From contig PQAF01000028.1 of assembly GCA_003105015.1 (NCBI GenBank), positions 186,001 through 250,000 on the forward strand: a stretch of 64,000 nt of DNA. The letters run 5' to 3'. The position numbers and the translations under genes were made by a program. The stretch's first letter is position 1, and each line of letters begins with the position of its first letter. Of the stretch, positions 50,407-59,294 are shown in pieces. Origin of the DNA: Rhodocyclales bacterium (lineage in GTDB: Bacteria > Pseudomonadota > Gammaproteobacteria > Burkholderiales > Rhodocyclaceae). The notes under the pieces are model-generated. The model made no database searches. It saw only the letters and a list, made by a program, of their open reading frames with translations, and had not been told where the DNA came from.

Positions 50407-51729
50407 TCAGTGGTGCGCGTTGACGTTTTTTGCGGCAGCGAGGAGCTGCTGCAGTTCCTCGCCGTGCTCGCGCATGTTGCGGCGATGCCAGAAGCCGACC
50501 AGCAGCATGGTCAGGCTGACGAAGACGCCGAACAGGATGATCACCACGTAGATCGACAGGTCCAGATAGACCAGCAGGGCGTACAGGCCGAGCATGACGA
50601 GGATGCTGGTGTTCTCGTTGAAGTTCTGCACGGCGATGGAATGGCCGGCGCCCATCAGGATGTGGCCGCGATGCTGCAGCAGGGCATTCATCGGCACGAC
50701 GAAGAATCCGGCCATGGCGCCGACCGCCACCATCATCACCAGCGCCACCGGCAGGCCGGTGACGAAGACCATGCCCATCACGACGATGCCCATGGCGATG
50801 CCGACCGGCAATACCTTCACCGACTTGTCCAGTGAAACGGCCTTTGCGGCGATGACCGCGCCGGCGGCGATGCCGAGCGCCACCACGCCCTGGAGGACGG
50901 TGGCCTTGTCGAGCGGCAGGCCGAGCGCCTTGTCGGCCCACTTCAGCACGATGAACTGCAGGGTGGCGCCGGCGCCCCAGAACAGGGTGGTGACGGCGAG
51001 CGAGATCTGGCCCAGCTTGTCGCGCCAGAGCAGGCGTACGCAGTGCCAGAACTCGCGCATGAGGTACATCGGGTTCCTGTGCAGCGGCTTGTGGTCGACG
51101 CCGGTATCCGGGATGTAGAAATTGAAGACGGCGGCGATCAGATAGAGCAGGGAGATCACCAGCATCGCCACTTCAGCGGGCGTGTCGACCGGGGTTTCGA
51201 TGCCCGGCAGGTCGATGGTCAGGAGATAGCCGCTCACCGTCGGGTTGATCAGCACGCCGCCCAGCACCGTGCCGAGGATGATGGCGGCCACCGTCAGGCC
51301 CTCGATCCAGCCGTTGGCGACGACCAGCTTGTCGTGCGGCAGGTACTCGGTGAGGATGCCGTATTTCGCCGGCGAGTAGGCGGCTGCGCCGAGGCCGACG
51401 ATGGCATACGAGAGCAGCACGTAGTAGTGAATCGGGATGCCGAGAAGGTCCAGATTCGGCACCGTCGACACCAGCAGCAGGAAGCAGCCGGCGATCTTGA
51501 TGGTGTTGCTGATCAACATGACGCGGCCCTTGGCCATCGAGTCGGCGAAGGCGCCGACGAAGGCCGCCAGGGCGACGTAGGAGACGGTGAAAAACAGTTT
51601 CAGCAGCGGCTCGTACTGGGCCGGCGAATGGATGTCCCGCAGCATGGCGATGGCGGCGATCAGCAGGGCGTTGTCCGCCAGCGCAGAGAAGAACTGCGCC
51701 GCCATGATGATGTAGAAGCCGAGATTCAT
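50407..51729 (-). CDS. lplT: Lysophospholipid transporter LplT
   Basis: A 440-residue major-facilitator protein with about 12 membrane segments, starting MNLGFYIIMAAQFFSALADN. KYGILTEYLPHDKLVVANGW is the LplT/YgeD signature, and AVGAMAGFFVVPMNALLQHR is also conserved. In enteric bacteria LplT flips lysophospholipids inwards for re-acylation by Aas; no aas gene lies in the window. It is divergent from lysR. Confidence 0.9.
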   Translation of the reverse strand: MNLGFYIIMAAQFFSALADNALLIAAIAMLRDIHSPAQYEPLLKLFFTVSYVALAAFVGAFADSMAKGRVMLISNTIKIAGCFLLLVSTVPNLDLLGIPIHYYVLLSYAIVGLGAAAYSPAKYGILTEYLPHDKLVVANGWIEGLTVAAIILGTVLGGVLINPTVSGYLLTIDLPGIETPVDTPAEVAMLVISLLYLIAAVFNFYIPDTGVDHKPLHRNPMYLMREFWHCVRLLWRDKLGQISLAVTTLFWGAGATLQFIVLKWADKALGLPLDKATVLQGVVALGIAAGAVIAAKAVSLDKSVKVLPVGIAMGIVVMGMVFVTGLPVALVMMVAVGAMAGFFVVPMNALLQHRGHILMGAGHSIAVQNFNENTSILVMLGLYALLVYLDLSIYVVIILFGVFVSLTMLLVGFWHRRNMREHGEELQQLLAAAKNVNAHH

Positions 51730-51955
51730 TCAGCGATATGCCGCAGAGCGGTGTGGACGGCCGGCATCTTTTCTTATGGGACTGGGGTGGCGGCTTTATA
51801 CCATGAAGCGGAAAGCGTGTCAGAACCCTTCGGCCGCGACGGAATTTCGTAATGGATTCAGTCGGCAACTGAAGCAAAACTGGTGAATCAGGCTACCTTA
51901 TGCTGCTAATTTGTGCTTGAATAACAGCTTATAAGAATTATGAGGGGAGCCGATT
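51730..51955. promoter_or_regulatory. Divergent lplT-lysR control region
   Basis: Near the lysR start are AT-rich dyads typical of LysR autoregulation: ATAA-CAGC-TTAT at 51921-51932 and TTATAA/AATTAT around 51929-51941. GAGGGGAG lies before the ATG at 51956. The lplT side contains little recognisable structure. Confidence 0.45.
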
Positions 51956-52867
51956 ATGGCCGATCGGAGATTGCAGGTCTTCCACGCAGTTGCGAAGCAG
52001 CTGTCGTTTACCAAGGCGGCGGAAGTGCTGTTCATGACGCAACCCGCCGTGACCTTCCAGATAAAGCAGTTGGAAGAACATTTCAACACCCGGCTGTTTG
52101 ACCGCGGCCACGGCAAGATTTCGCTGACGCCGGCCGGCGAGACGGTGCTGGAGTACGCCGAGCGCATTCTCGGCTTGTCTTCGGAGCTGGATGTGCGCCT
52201 GGCGGAAATGACGGGGCAGATCGGCGGGCCGCTGCTGGTCGGTGCCAGCACGAGCATCGCCGAATTCATGCTGCCGCGCATCCTCGGCGAATTCAAGTCC
52301 CAGTATCCCAATGTCAAGCCGCGCCTGATCGTCGCCAACTCGGAATCGATCGAGACGCGCGTGGCCGAGCATACGCTGGACATCGGCCTGATCGAGGCGC
52401 CGTCGCACCAGGGCAACCTGCAGTGTGAAATTTGCTGCGACGACGAATTGCTGGTCGTCTGCGCACCGGGCTCCCCGCTGGCCAAGAACAAGGAGCTCAC
52501 GCCGCAGCTGCTGGCGACGCATCCCTTCGTCAGCCGCGAGCCGGGTTCCGGCACGCGCGAAGTGACGGACAATTACTTCCGCAGCGCCGGCGTGCCGCCG
52601 GAGAGCCTGAACATCGTCATCGAACTGGGCAGCCCGGAGGCGATCAAGGGCGTGGTCGAAACCGGCATCGGCTTCGCCATCGTCTCGCGCGCCTCGGTGG
52701 CCAAGGAGAAGCGGCTCGGCGATCTGCTCGCCATCCCGCTCAAGCCGCGCCTGACACGCACGCTGTCGATGGTCTATCCGAAGGAAAAATTCCGCTCCAG
52801 GCTGGTCAACACCTTCGTCGAATTCGCCACCGCCAAGCTGAAGCAGTTCGCGGCCAAGCAGGGTTGA
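51956..52867 (+). CDS. LysR-family transcriptional regulator
   Basis: A 303-residue regulator. The helix-turn-helix (about 1 to 62) reads RRLQVFHAVAKQLSFTKAAE and TQPAVTFQIKQLEEHFNTRL; the effector domain (about 90 to 295) has the ASTSIAEFMLPRILGEF and VELG-type segments seen in CysL/YeiE-like members. Its ligand is unknown; sulfur or anion metabolism is a common role of that subgroup. It is transcribed towards alr, whose TTG start lies two bases after its stop. Confidence 0.9.
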   Translation: MADRRLQVFHAVAKQLSFTKAAEVLFMTQPAVTFQIKQLEEHFNTRLFDRGHGKISLTPAGETVLEYAERILGLSSELDVRLAEMTGQIGGPLLVGASTSIAEFMLPRILGEFKSQYPNVKPRLIVANSESIETRVAEHTLDIGLIEAPSHQGNLQCEICCDDELLVVCAPGSPLAKNKELTPQLLATHPFVSREPGSGTREVTDNYFRSAGVPPESLNIVIELGSPEAIKGVVETGIGFAIVSRASVAKEKRLGDLLAIPLKPRLTRTLSMVYPKEKFRSRLVNTFVEFATAKLKQFAAKQG

Positions 52868-52868
52868 T

Positions 52869-53945
52869 TTGACCCGCCCGATCCGCGCCACCATCGATCT
52901 TTCCGCCCTGCGCGGAAACTTTGCCATTGCCCGGCAGCGTGCGGAGGGTGCCGCCCTGTGGGCCGTCATCAAGGCCAATGCCTATGGCCATGGATTGATG
53001 CGCACGGCCGAGGCACTCGACGATCTTGCCGACGGATTCGCCTTGCTCGACCTCGACGACGCCGTTGCCCTGCGCGAAGCCGGTTTCCGCCAGCCCATCC
53101 TCCTGCTGGAAGGCTTTTTCGAGGCCGACGAGTTGCCACTCCTGGCGGAGTACGGCCTGACGCCGGTCGTGCACACCCTCGAGCAGATCGAGATGCTGAC
53201 GGGCGCAGCCCTGCCGGCCCGTCTGCCGGTGTACCTCAAGCTCAACTCCGGCATGAACCGGCTCGGCCTGTCCGCCGAGGAGTTCCATGCCGCGCTGACT
53301 GCGCTGGAGACTTCGCGCAACGTTTCCGGCATCACCCTGATGACGCATTTCGCCGATGCCGACCTGGAGCGCGGCATCGCCTGGCAGATGGCGCGCTTCG
53401 AGGAGGCTGTCCAGGGTTGCGACCACCCGGTCAGCCTGGCCAACTCGGCCGCGCTGCTGCGCTATCCGGCGGCGCGACGCGGCTGGGCGCGGACGGGCAT
53501 CATGCTCTACGGTTCCTCCCCCTTTCCGCAGGACGAGAGCGCGGAGGCGCTCGGCCTGCGCCCGGTCATGACGCTCTCCAGCCGGCTCGTCGCGGTGCAG
53601 GAACTGGCGGCTGGCGAGCGCGTAGGCTATGGCGGCATCTTCACCGCCGAGCGGTCGATGCGCATCGGCGTCGTCGCCTGCGGCTATGCCGACGGCTATC
53701 CGCGCCACGCCCCGACCGGCACGCCGATCCTCGTCGAGGGCCGGCGCACGCGCACCGTCGGCCGCGTCTCGATGGACATGATCATGGTCGACCTCGAGGG
53801 CATTCCCGACGCCGGCATCGGCTCGCCGGTCGTGCTGTGGGGCGAGGGACTGCCGGTCGACGACGTCGCCACCGCCGCCGGCACCGTCAGCTATGAGTTG
53901 CTCTGCGCGCTGGCCCAACGGGTTCCCGTGATCGAAAAAGCATAG
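52869..53945 (+). CDS. alr: Alanine racemase
   Basis: A 358-residue PLP enzyme, TTG start (MTRPIRATIDLSALRGNFAI). Lys35 in AVIKANAYGHG binds PLP, and GERVGYGGIFTAE carries the second catalytic Tyr region; KLNSGMNRLGL and GRVSMDMIMVDL are conserved. It converts L- to D-alanine for peptidoglycan. AGGG lies before the unusual start codon, which follows lysR almost directly. Confidence 0.95.
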   Translation: MTRPIRATIDLSALRGNFAIARQRAEGAALWAVIKANAYGHGLMRTAEALDDLADGFALLDLDDAVALREAGFRQPILLLEGFFEADELPLLAEYGLTPVVHTLEQIEMLTGAALPARLPVYLKLNSGMNRLGLSAEEFHAALTALETSRNVSGITLMTHFADADLERGIAWQMARFEEAVQGCDHPVSLANSAALLRYPAARRGWARTGIMLYGSSPFPQDESAEALGLRPVMTLSSRLVAVQELAAGERVGYGGIFTAERSMRIGVVACGYADGYPRHAPTGTPILVEGRRTRTVGRVSMDMIMVDLEGIPDAGIGSPVVLWGEGLPVDDVATAAGTVSYELLCALAQRVPVIEKA

Positions 53946-53987
53946 CCGGGCTCACGCAGCGAGCCCGCCTGCCGGTAGTATCCCCGC

Positions 53988-55349
53988 ATGGCCAAACAAA
54001 AAACCGTCTACTCCTGCACCGAATGCGGCGGCAGCTCGCCGAAATGGCAGGGCCAGTGCCCGCACTGTTCCGCCTGGAACACCCTTGTCGAAACCCTGGC
54101 CGAGGCCGCGCCGACCAACCGCTTTTCCGCCATCGCCGGCAGCGGCCGGCTGCAGCGCCTGGCCGAGATCAACCCGCGCGAGGAGTCGCGCGTCGCCACC
54201 GGCATCGAGGAGTTCGACCGCGTGCTCGGCGGCGGGCTGGTGGCCGGCGGCGTCGTGCTGATCGGCGGCGACCCCGGCATCGGCAAGTCGACCCTGCTGC
54301 TGCAGGCGCTGGCCCAGCTCGCCGGCCGCCAGTCGGCGCTGTACGTCTCCGGCGAGGAGTCCGGCGAGCAGGTGGCCCTGCGCGCCCGGCGCCTGCAACT
54401 GGAGGTCGGCGGCCTGCAGCTGCTGACGGAAATCCACCTGGAGAAGATCCTCGCCGCGCTGGCGGAGCACAAGCCGCGCATCGCCGTGATCGACTCGATC
54501 CAGACCCTGTATTCCGACGCGCTGCAGTCGGCGCCCGGCTCGGTGGCCCAGGTGCGCGAATGCGCGGCGCAGCTGACGCGCTACGCCAAGCAGGCCGGTA
54601 CCTGCATCGTCTTCGTCGGCCACGTCACGAAGGAGGGTGCGCTGGCCGGGCCGCGCGTGCTCGAACACATCGTCGACACCGTGCTGTATTTCGAGGGCGA
54701 TCCGAATTCCAGCTTCCGGCTGGTGCGCGCCGTGAAGAACCGCTTCGGCGCGGTGAACGAGCTGGGCGTCTTCGCCATGACCGACAAGGGGCTGCGCGGC
54801 GTGTCCAATCCGTCCGCGCTGTTCCTCTCGCACCACGAGCAGCAGGTGGCCGGCTCCTGCGTGCTGGTGACGCAGGAGGGCACGCGCCCGCTGCTGGTGG
54901 AGATCCAGGCGCTGGTCGACGAAGCGCATTCGCCCAGCCCGCGCCGGCTCTCGGTCGGCCTCGAGCAGAACCGGCTGGCCATGCTGCTGGCGGTGCTGCA
55001 CCGTCACGCCGGCATCGCCTGCTTCGACCAGGACGTCTTCGTCAATGCCGTCGGCGGCGTCAGGATCGCCGAACCGGCGGCCGACCTGGCCGTGCTGCTG
55101 GCCATCGTTTCCAGCCTGCGCAACCGACCGCTGCCGCAGAAGCTGATCGCCTTCGGCGAGGTCGGCCTGGCCGGCGAGATCCGGCCCGCGCCGCGCGGCC
55201 AGGAGCGCCTCAAGGAAGCCGCCAAGCTCGGCTTCACGCATGCCCTCATTCCGAAAGCCAACGCACCGAAGCAACCAATCCGGGGCATCGAGGTCATAGC
55301 CCTGGAGCGTGTCGAACAGGCGGTGGACAAGATGCGGGAATTGCAGTGA
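53988..55349 (+). CDS. radA: DNA repair protein RadA
   Basis: A 453-residue RecA-like protein. Zinc finger CTECGGSSPKWQGQCPHC at residues about 9 to 26, Walker A LIGGDPGIGKSTLLLQ, the RadA motif VKNRFGAVNELGVF, and a Lon-protease-like C-terminal domain (about 290 to 450). It processes recombination intermediates and migrates branches. Four-base overlap with the downstream permease gene. Confidence 0.96.
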   Translation: MAKQKTVYSCTECGGSSPKWQGQCPHCSAWNTLVETLAEAAPTNRFSAIAGSGRLQRLAEINPREESRVATGIEEFDRVLGGGLVAGGVVLIGGDPGIGKSTLLLQALAQLAGRQSALYVSGEESGEQVALRARRLQLEVGGLQLLTEIHLEKILAALAEHKPRIAVIDSIQTLYSDALQSAPGSVAQVRECAAQLTRYAKQAGTCIVFVGHVTKEGALAGPRVLEHIVDTVLYFEGDPNSSFRLVRAVKNRFGAVNELGVFAMTDKGLRGVSNPSALFLSHHEQQVAGSCVLVTQEGTRPLLVEIQALVDEAHSPSPRRLSVGLEQNRLAMLLAVLHRHAGIACFDQDVFVNAVGGVRIAEPAADLAVLLAIVSSLRNRPLPQKLIAFGEVGLAGEIRPAPRGQERLKEAAKLGFTHALIPKANAPKQPIRGIEVIALERVEQAVDKMRELQ

Positions 55350-57838
55350 GCAACTGGCATCCGGCCTGGCAGATGCTGAAGCGCGATTTCCGCGCCGGCG
55401 AGTTGCGCCTGCTCGGGCTCGCGCTGTTGATTGCCGTGGCCAGCCTCTCCAGCGTCAGTTTCTTCTCGGACCGCCTCTCGCGCGCCCTGGCGCGCGAGGC
55501 GCACCAGCTGCTCGGTGGCGACCTGCTGCTGCTGGCCGATCATCCCTGGAACGCGGCCTACCGCACGGAAGCGGAACGTCTCGGCCTTCGCGTGACGGGC
55601 AGCGTCGGCTTCCCGAGCATGACCACGGCCAACGGAGCCAGCCAGCTGGCCGACATCAAGGCGGTCGAGCCGGGTTACCCCTTGCGCGGCAGCCTGCGCA
55701 CTGCGCCGGCGCTGAACGTGCCCGATGCCGAGGCGCGCGGGACGCCGGAACCGGGCACCGTCTGGCTGGACGAGCGGCTGATGGCGTCGCTTGAGGCCAG
55801 GGTGGGCGACGTGGTGCGGCTCGGCAACGCCGAACTCGCCGTGTCGGCGGTACTGACTTTGGAGCCCGACCGCGGCGTGAATTTCTTCAACATCGCGCCG
55901 CGGCTGATGATGCACGCCGACGACCTGCCGGTCACCCAGCTGATCCAGGTCGGCAGCCGCGTCACCTGGCGCCTGCACCTGGCAGGGGAGGCGAAGACCG
56001 TCGCTTCCTACCAGAAATGGGCAGAAGCTCGCCTCGGCCGCGGCGAGCGCATCGAAAGCCTCGACAACGCGCGGCCCGAGGTGCGCAACGCCCTCGACCG
56101 CGCCGAGAAATTCCTGCGCCTGGCAGCGCTGCTGGCGGCGGTGCTGGCGGCGGTCGCCGTCGGCCTGGCGTCGCGCCGCTTCATGCAGCGGCACCTCGAC
56201 GGCTGCGCCGTGATGCGCTGCCTCGGTGCGCGCGAGAGCCAGCTGCTGCGCATCTACCTCGGCGAATTCCTGCTCTTCGGCGCCCTCGTCTCGGCCCTCG
56301 GCTGCCTGGCCGGCTTCGGCGCCCAGTATGCGCTGGAGCGCCTGCTGGCGAACCTGCTGACGACCGCCTTGCCGGCGCCTTCGCCGCTGCCGCTCGTCTA
56401 TGGTTTCGCGCTCGGACTGGCGCTGCTGGCCGGCTTCGCCCTGCCGCAGCTGATGCGTCTGCGCAATGTGCCGACGGTACGCGTGCTGCGGCGCGAGTGG
56501 GCCGACGCCGAACCGCTGGCATGGAGCGGCTACGCCTTCGGCGCCGCAGTGCTGGCGGTCCTCATGCTGTGGATGGCGGCCGACCTCAAGCTCGGGCTGT
56601 GGGTGCTCGGCCTGTTCTCGCTCGCCGTCGCCCTCTACGCCGTCGTGGCGCGCCTGGCGCTGGCTGCGGCCGGGCGCCTGCGCGGTGCGGCGGGCGCCGG
56701 CTGGCGCTACGGCATCGCCTCGCTCGCCCGTCGCCTCGGCACCAGCCTGATCCAGGCGGTGGCCCTCGGCCTCGGCATGACGGCGCTGCTCCTGCTCACG
56801 CTGGCGCGCGACGACCTGCTGGCCTCCTGGAAGCGCAGCATGCCGCCGGATGCGCCCAACCGCTTCATCATCAACATCCAGCCGGAACAGCGCGAGCCGG
56901 TGCGCGCGCTGTTCGCCGCCAAGGGGCTGGAAAAGCCCGAACTGCTGCCGATGGTGCGCGGCCGCCTGGTGGCGGTGAACGGCCGGCCGGTCGCTGCGGC
57001 CGACTACGCCGAGGAGCGCGCCCAGCGCCTGGTCGAGCGCGAGTTCAACCTGTCCTGGATGGCCGAGCTGCCGGAAGGCAATTCGCTCACGGCGGGCCGC
57101 TGGTTCGGGCCGGAGGCTGCCGGCGGTCCGCAATTCTCGGTGGAGCAGGGGCTGGCCGACACGCTCAAGCTCAAAATGAACGACGTGCTGACCTACGAGA
57201 TCGCCGGCCGGCGGCTGGAGGCGAAAATCACCTCGCTGCGCAAGCTCGACTGGGATTCGATGCGGGTGAATTTCTTCGTCGTCACGCCGCCCGGCGTGCT
57301 GGAACCGTTCCCGACCAGCTACATCACCAGCTTCCATCTGCCGCAGGAAAAGGCCGGTTTCGTCGGCGAGCTGGTGGCGGCGCATCCCAACCTGACGGTG
57401 ATCGACGTCGCCTCCATCCTGCGCCAGTTCCAGTCGGTGATGGACCAATTGGCGCAGGCGGTTCAGTTCGTCTTTGCGTTTTCCCTGATCGCCGGCCTGG
57501 CGGTGTTGTATGCCGCGCTGGAATCCACGCACGACGAGCGCGAATACGAGATCGCCGTGCTGCGCACGCTCGGCGCGCGCAACCGCCAGCTGCGTGCCGC
57601 GCTGGCGGCCGAGTTCGCGGCGCTGGGCGCCATTGCCGGCGTGGTGGCGGGCGTCGGGTCCGCCATCATCAGCTGGCTGCTGGGACGTTTCGTCTTTCAG
57701 ATGCCCTATGAGCCGGCTTGGCTGGTGCTGCCGGCGGGCGTCCTGGGCGGCATTCTCGGCATCACCCTGGCCGGACTGGCCGGCACCGCGCGCACCCTGC
57801 GCGCACCGGCGTTGCAGAGCCTGCGTGCGCTGGCCTGA
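55346..57838 (+). CDS. FtsX-like ABC transporter permease (YbbP type)
   Basis: An 830-residue inner-membrane protein from a GTG overlapping the radA stop. TM1 about 18 to 36; large periplasmic domain about 45 to 250; membrane clusters at about 255 to 360 and 400 to 490; a second periplasmic domain about 505 to 690; final segments about 705 to 820 with REYEIAVLRTLGARNRQLRA, the FtsX coupling region. It resembles YbbP, which works with ATPase YbbA and lysophospholipase TesA in E. coli. No ATPase gene is adjacent here. The ACTGACTTT 9-mer lies at 55852. Confidence 0.88.
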   Translation: MSNWHPAWQMLKRDFRAGELRLLGLALLIAVASLSSVSFFSDRLSRALAREAHQLLGGDLLLLADHPWNAAYRTEAERLGLRVTGSVGFPSMTTANGASQLADIKAVEPGYPLRGSLRTAPALNVPDAEARGTPEPGTVWLDERLMASLEARVGDVVRLGNAELAVSAVLTLEPDRGVNFFNIAPRLMMHADDLPVTQLIQVGSRVTWRLHLAGEAKTVASYQKWAEARLGRGERIESLDNARPEVRNALDRAEKFLRLAALLAAVLAAVAVGLASRRFMQRHLDGCAVMRCLGARESQLLRIYLGEFLLFGALVSALGCLAGFGAQYALERLLANLLTTALPAPSPLPLVYGFALGLALLAGFALPQLMRLRNVPTVRVLRREWADAEPLAWSGYAFGAAVLAVLMLWMAADLKLGLWVLGLFSLAVALYAVVARLALAAAGRLRGAAGAGWRYGIASLARRLGTSLIQAVALGLGMTALLLLTLARDDLLASWKRSMPPDAPNRFIINIQPEQREPVRALFAAKGLEKPELLPMVRGRLVAVNGRPVAAADYAEERAQRLVEREFNLSWMAELPEGNSLTAGRWFGPEAAGGPQFSVEQGLADTLKLKMNDVLTYEIAGRRLEAKITSLRKLDWDSMRVNFFVVTPPGVLEPFPTSYITSFHLPQEKAGFVGELVAAHPNLTVIDVASILRQFQSVMDQLAQAVQFVFAFSLIAGLAVLYAALESTHDEREYEIAVLRTLGARNRQLRAALAAEFAALGAIAGVVAGVGSAIISWLLGRFVFQMPYEPAWLVLPAGVLGGILGITLAGLAGTARTLRAPALQSLRALA

Positions 57839-57839
57839 T

Positions 57840-57861
57840 TTTCGTGATAAATATCACGAAA
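57840..57861. promoter_or_regulatory. Perfect 9-bp-arm palindrome, Crp/Fnr-type operator candidate
   Basis: Arms TTTCGTGAT (57840-57848) and ATCACGAAA (57853-57861) surround AAAT. The core GTGAT-N4-ATCAC has the size and symmetry of Crp/Fnr-family sites. Downstream are TGCTATACT (extended -10 at 57889-57894, with TAGGCA 17 bases before) and a perfect TATAAT at 57907-57912, so the palindrome sits about 50 to 70 bases upstream of the rmuC transcription start. No T run follows, so a terminator is unlikely. Confidence 0.55.
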
Positions 57862-57975
57862 GGGATAGGCAATCGAATATCCCGCTGCTATACTCGGCAT
57901 TAAAAATATAATGTAAACCTCTGTGATGGCGTGGTTTTTCCGTGCCTGGGCTCCATGGGGGGATATGAGGGGGTC

Positions 57976-59289
57976 ATGCCCGATTTCTGGACGGCGGCCG
58001 TACTGCTCCTGGCAGTTGCGGCGGTAAGCTTCATCCTCTGGCGAATCGCCGCGCTTCACGCGGCGACGAAGGATCTCCCATCCCGCATCGAATCGGCACT
58101 GGCCGAGAACCATCGCGCCATGCTGTCCGACCTGCACGACGGCCTCAACCGCCAGGGCGACCGCCTGCTGTCGCAGAGCGCCGAATCCGGCGAGCGCCTG
58201 CAGAAGACGCTGGCGGAGCTGAATGCCTCCTTCCAGGCGAAGCAGGACCAGCTGCGCGCCGAAGTCCTCGAACAGATCATGCTGAAGCTGGCGGAGCAGG
58301 CGCGTGCCGACCGCGAGCTGCTGCAATCGGGGCTGGCGCAGGCCACGTCCCAGCTGTCCGCCAGCATGGAAAGCCTCACCCGCAGCATCAACGAGCGCCT
58401 CGAGCAGATCAGCGGACGCGTCAGCGAGCGGCTCGACGAGGGCTTCAAGAAGACCAACGAAACCTTCGCCAACGTGATGGCGCGGCTGGCCACCATCGAC
58501 GAGGCGCAGAAGAAGATCGACGGCCTCACCACCAACGTCGTCAGCCTGCAGGAGCTGCTCGGCGACAAGAAGGCGCGCGGCGCCTTCGGCGAGGTGCAGC
58601 TCGAGGCCCTGGTGCGCAACGTTCTGCCGCCGGGCAGCTTCGAGTTCCAGTACACCCTCTCCAGCGGCACGCGCGCCGACTGCGTGCTGAAGCTGCCCGA
58701 GCCGACCGGCCTGGTGGCGGTGGATTCCAAATTCCCGCTGGAGAACTACCACCGCATGTTCGCGCCGGAGGCCTCGGAGTTCGAGCGCCGTGCCGCGCAG
58801 ACTGACTTTCGCGCCGACCTGAAGAAGCACATCGACGCCATCGCCTCGAAGTATATCCTGCCCAACGAGACCTCCGACGGCGCCGTGATGTTCGTGCCGG
58901 CCGAGGCGGTGTTCGCCGAGATCCACGCCTACCACCCGGAGACGGTCGGCTACGCCATGCACAAGCGCGTCTGGATCGTTTCGCCGACGACGCTGATGGC
59001 CGTGCTCAACACCGCGCGCGCCGTGCTGAAGGACGTCGAGACGCGCCACCAGATCCACATCATCAAGGACGCCCTCGGCAAGCTGTCGAAGGACTTTGCC
59101 CGCTTCGACGAGCGCATGCAAAAGCTGGCGGCGCACATCGACCAGGCGCAGAAGGACGTGCAGGACGTGCAGATCAGCAGCCGCAAGATCAGCGGCCAGT
59201 TTGCCCGCATCGAGGGCGTCGAGTTGGACGGCCTCGATGCGCCGCCGGCGATCGCCGCCGTGCCGCTGCGCAAGGCGGGCGAGGAATGA
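57976..59289 (+). CDS. rmuC: DNA recombination protein RmuC family
   Basis: I chose the ATG at 57976 (MPDFWTAAVLLLAVAAVSF), with GAGGGGG upstream; the frame is open from 57931. It has 437 residues. One N-terminal membrane anchor, a long coiled coil (about 30 to 190) and the RmuC nuclease-like domain (about 200 to 400) with GAFGEVQLEALVRNVLPPGS, AVDSKFPLENYHRMF and WIVSPTTLMAVLNTAR. It limits inversion at short inverted repeats. The 9-mer ACTGACTTT occurs at 58801. Confidence 0.93.
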   Translation: MPDFWTAAVLLLAVAAVSFILWRIAALHAATKDLPSRIESALAENHRAMLSDLHDGLNRQGDRLLSQSAESGERLQKTLAELNASFQAKQDQLRAEVLEQIMLKLAEQARADRELLQSGLAQATSQLSASMESLTRSINERLEQISGRVSERLDEGFKKTNETFANVMARLATIDEAQKKIDGLTTNVVSLQELLGDKKARGAFGEVQLEALVRNVLPPGSFEFQYTLSSGTRADCVLKLPEPTGLVAVDSKFPLENYHRMFAPEASEFERRAAQTDFRADLKKHIDAIASKYILPNETSDGAVMFVPAEAVFAEIHAYHPETVGYAMHKRVWIVSPTTLMAVLNTARAVLKDVETRHQIHIIKDALGKLSKDFARFDERMQKLAAHIDQAQKDVQDVQISSRKISGQFARIEGVELDGLDAPPAIAAVPLRKAGEE

Positions 59290-59294
59290 GTCGC

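Noticed and set aside
57840..57861. Palindrome after the permease gene as a Rho-independent terminator
   Set aside because: The stem is AT-rich at the ends and is followed by GGG rather than T residues; an operator fits better.
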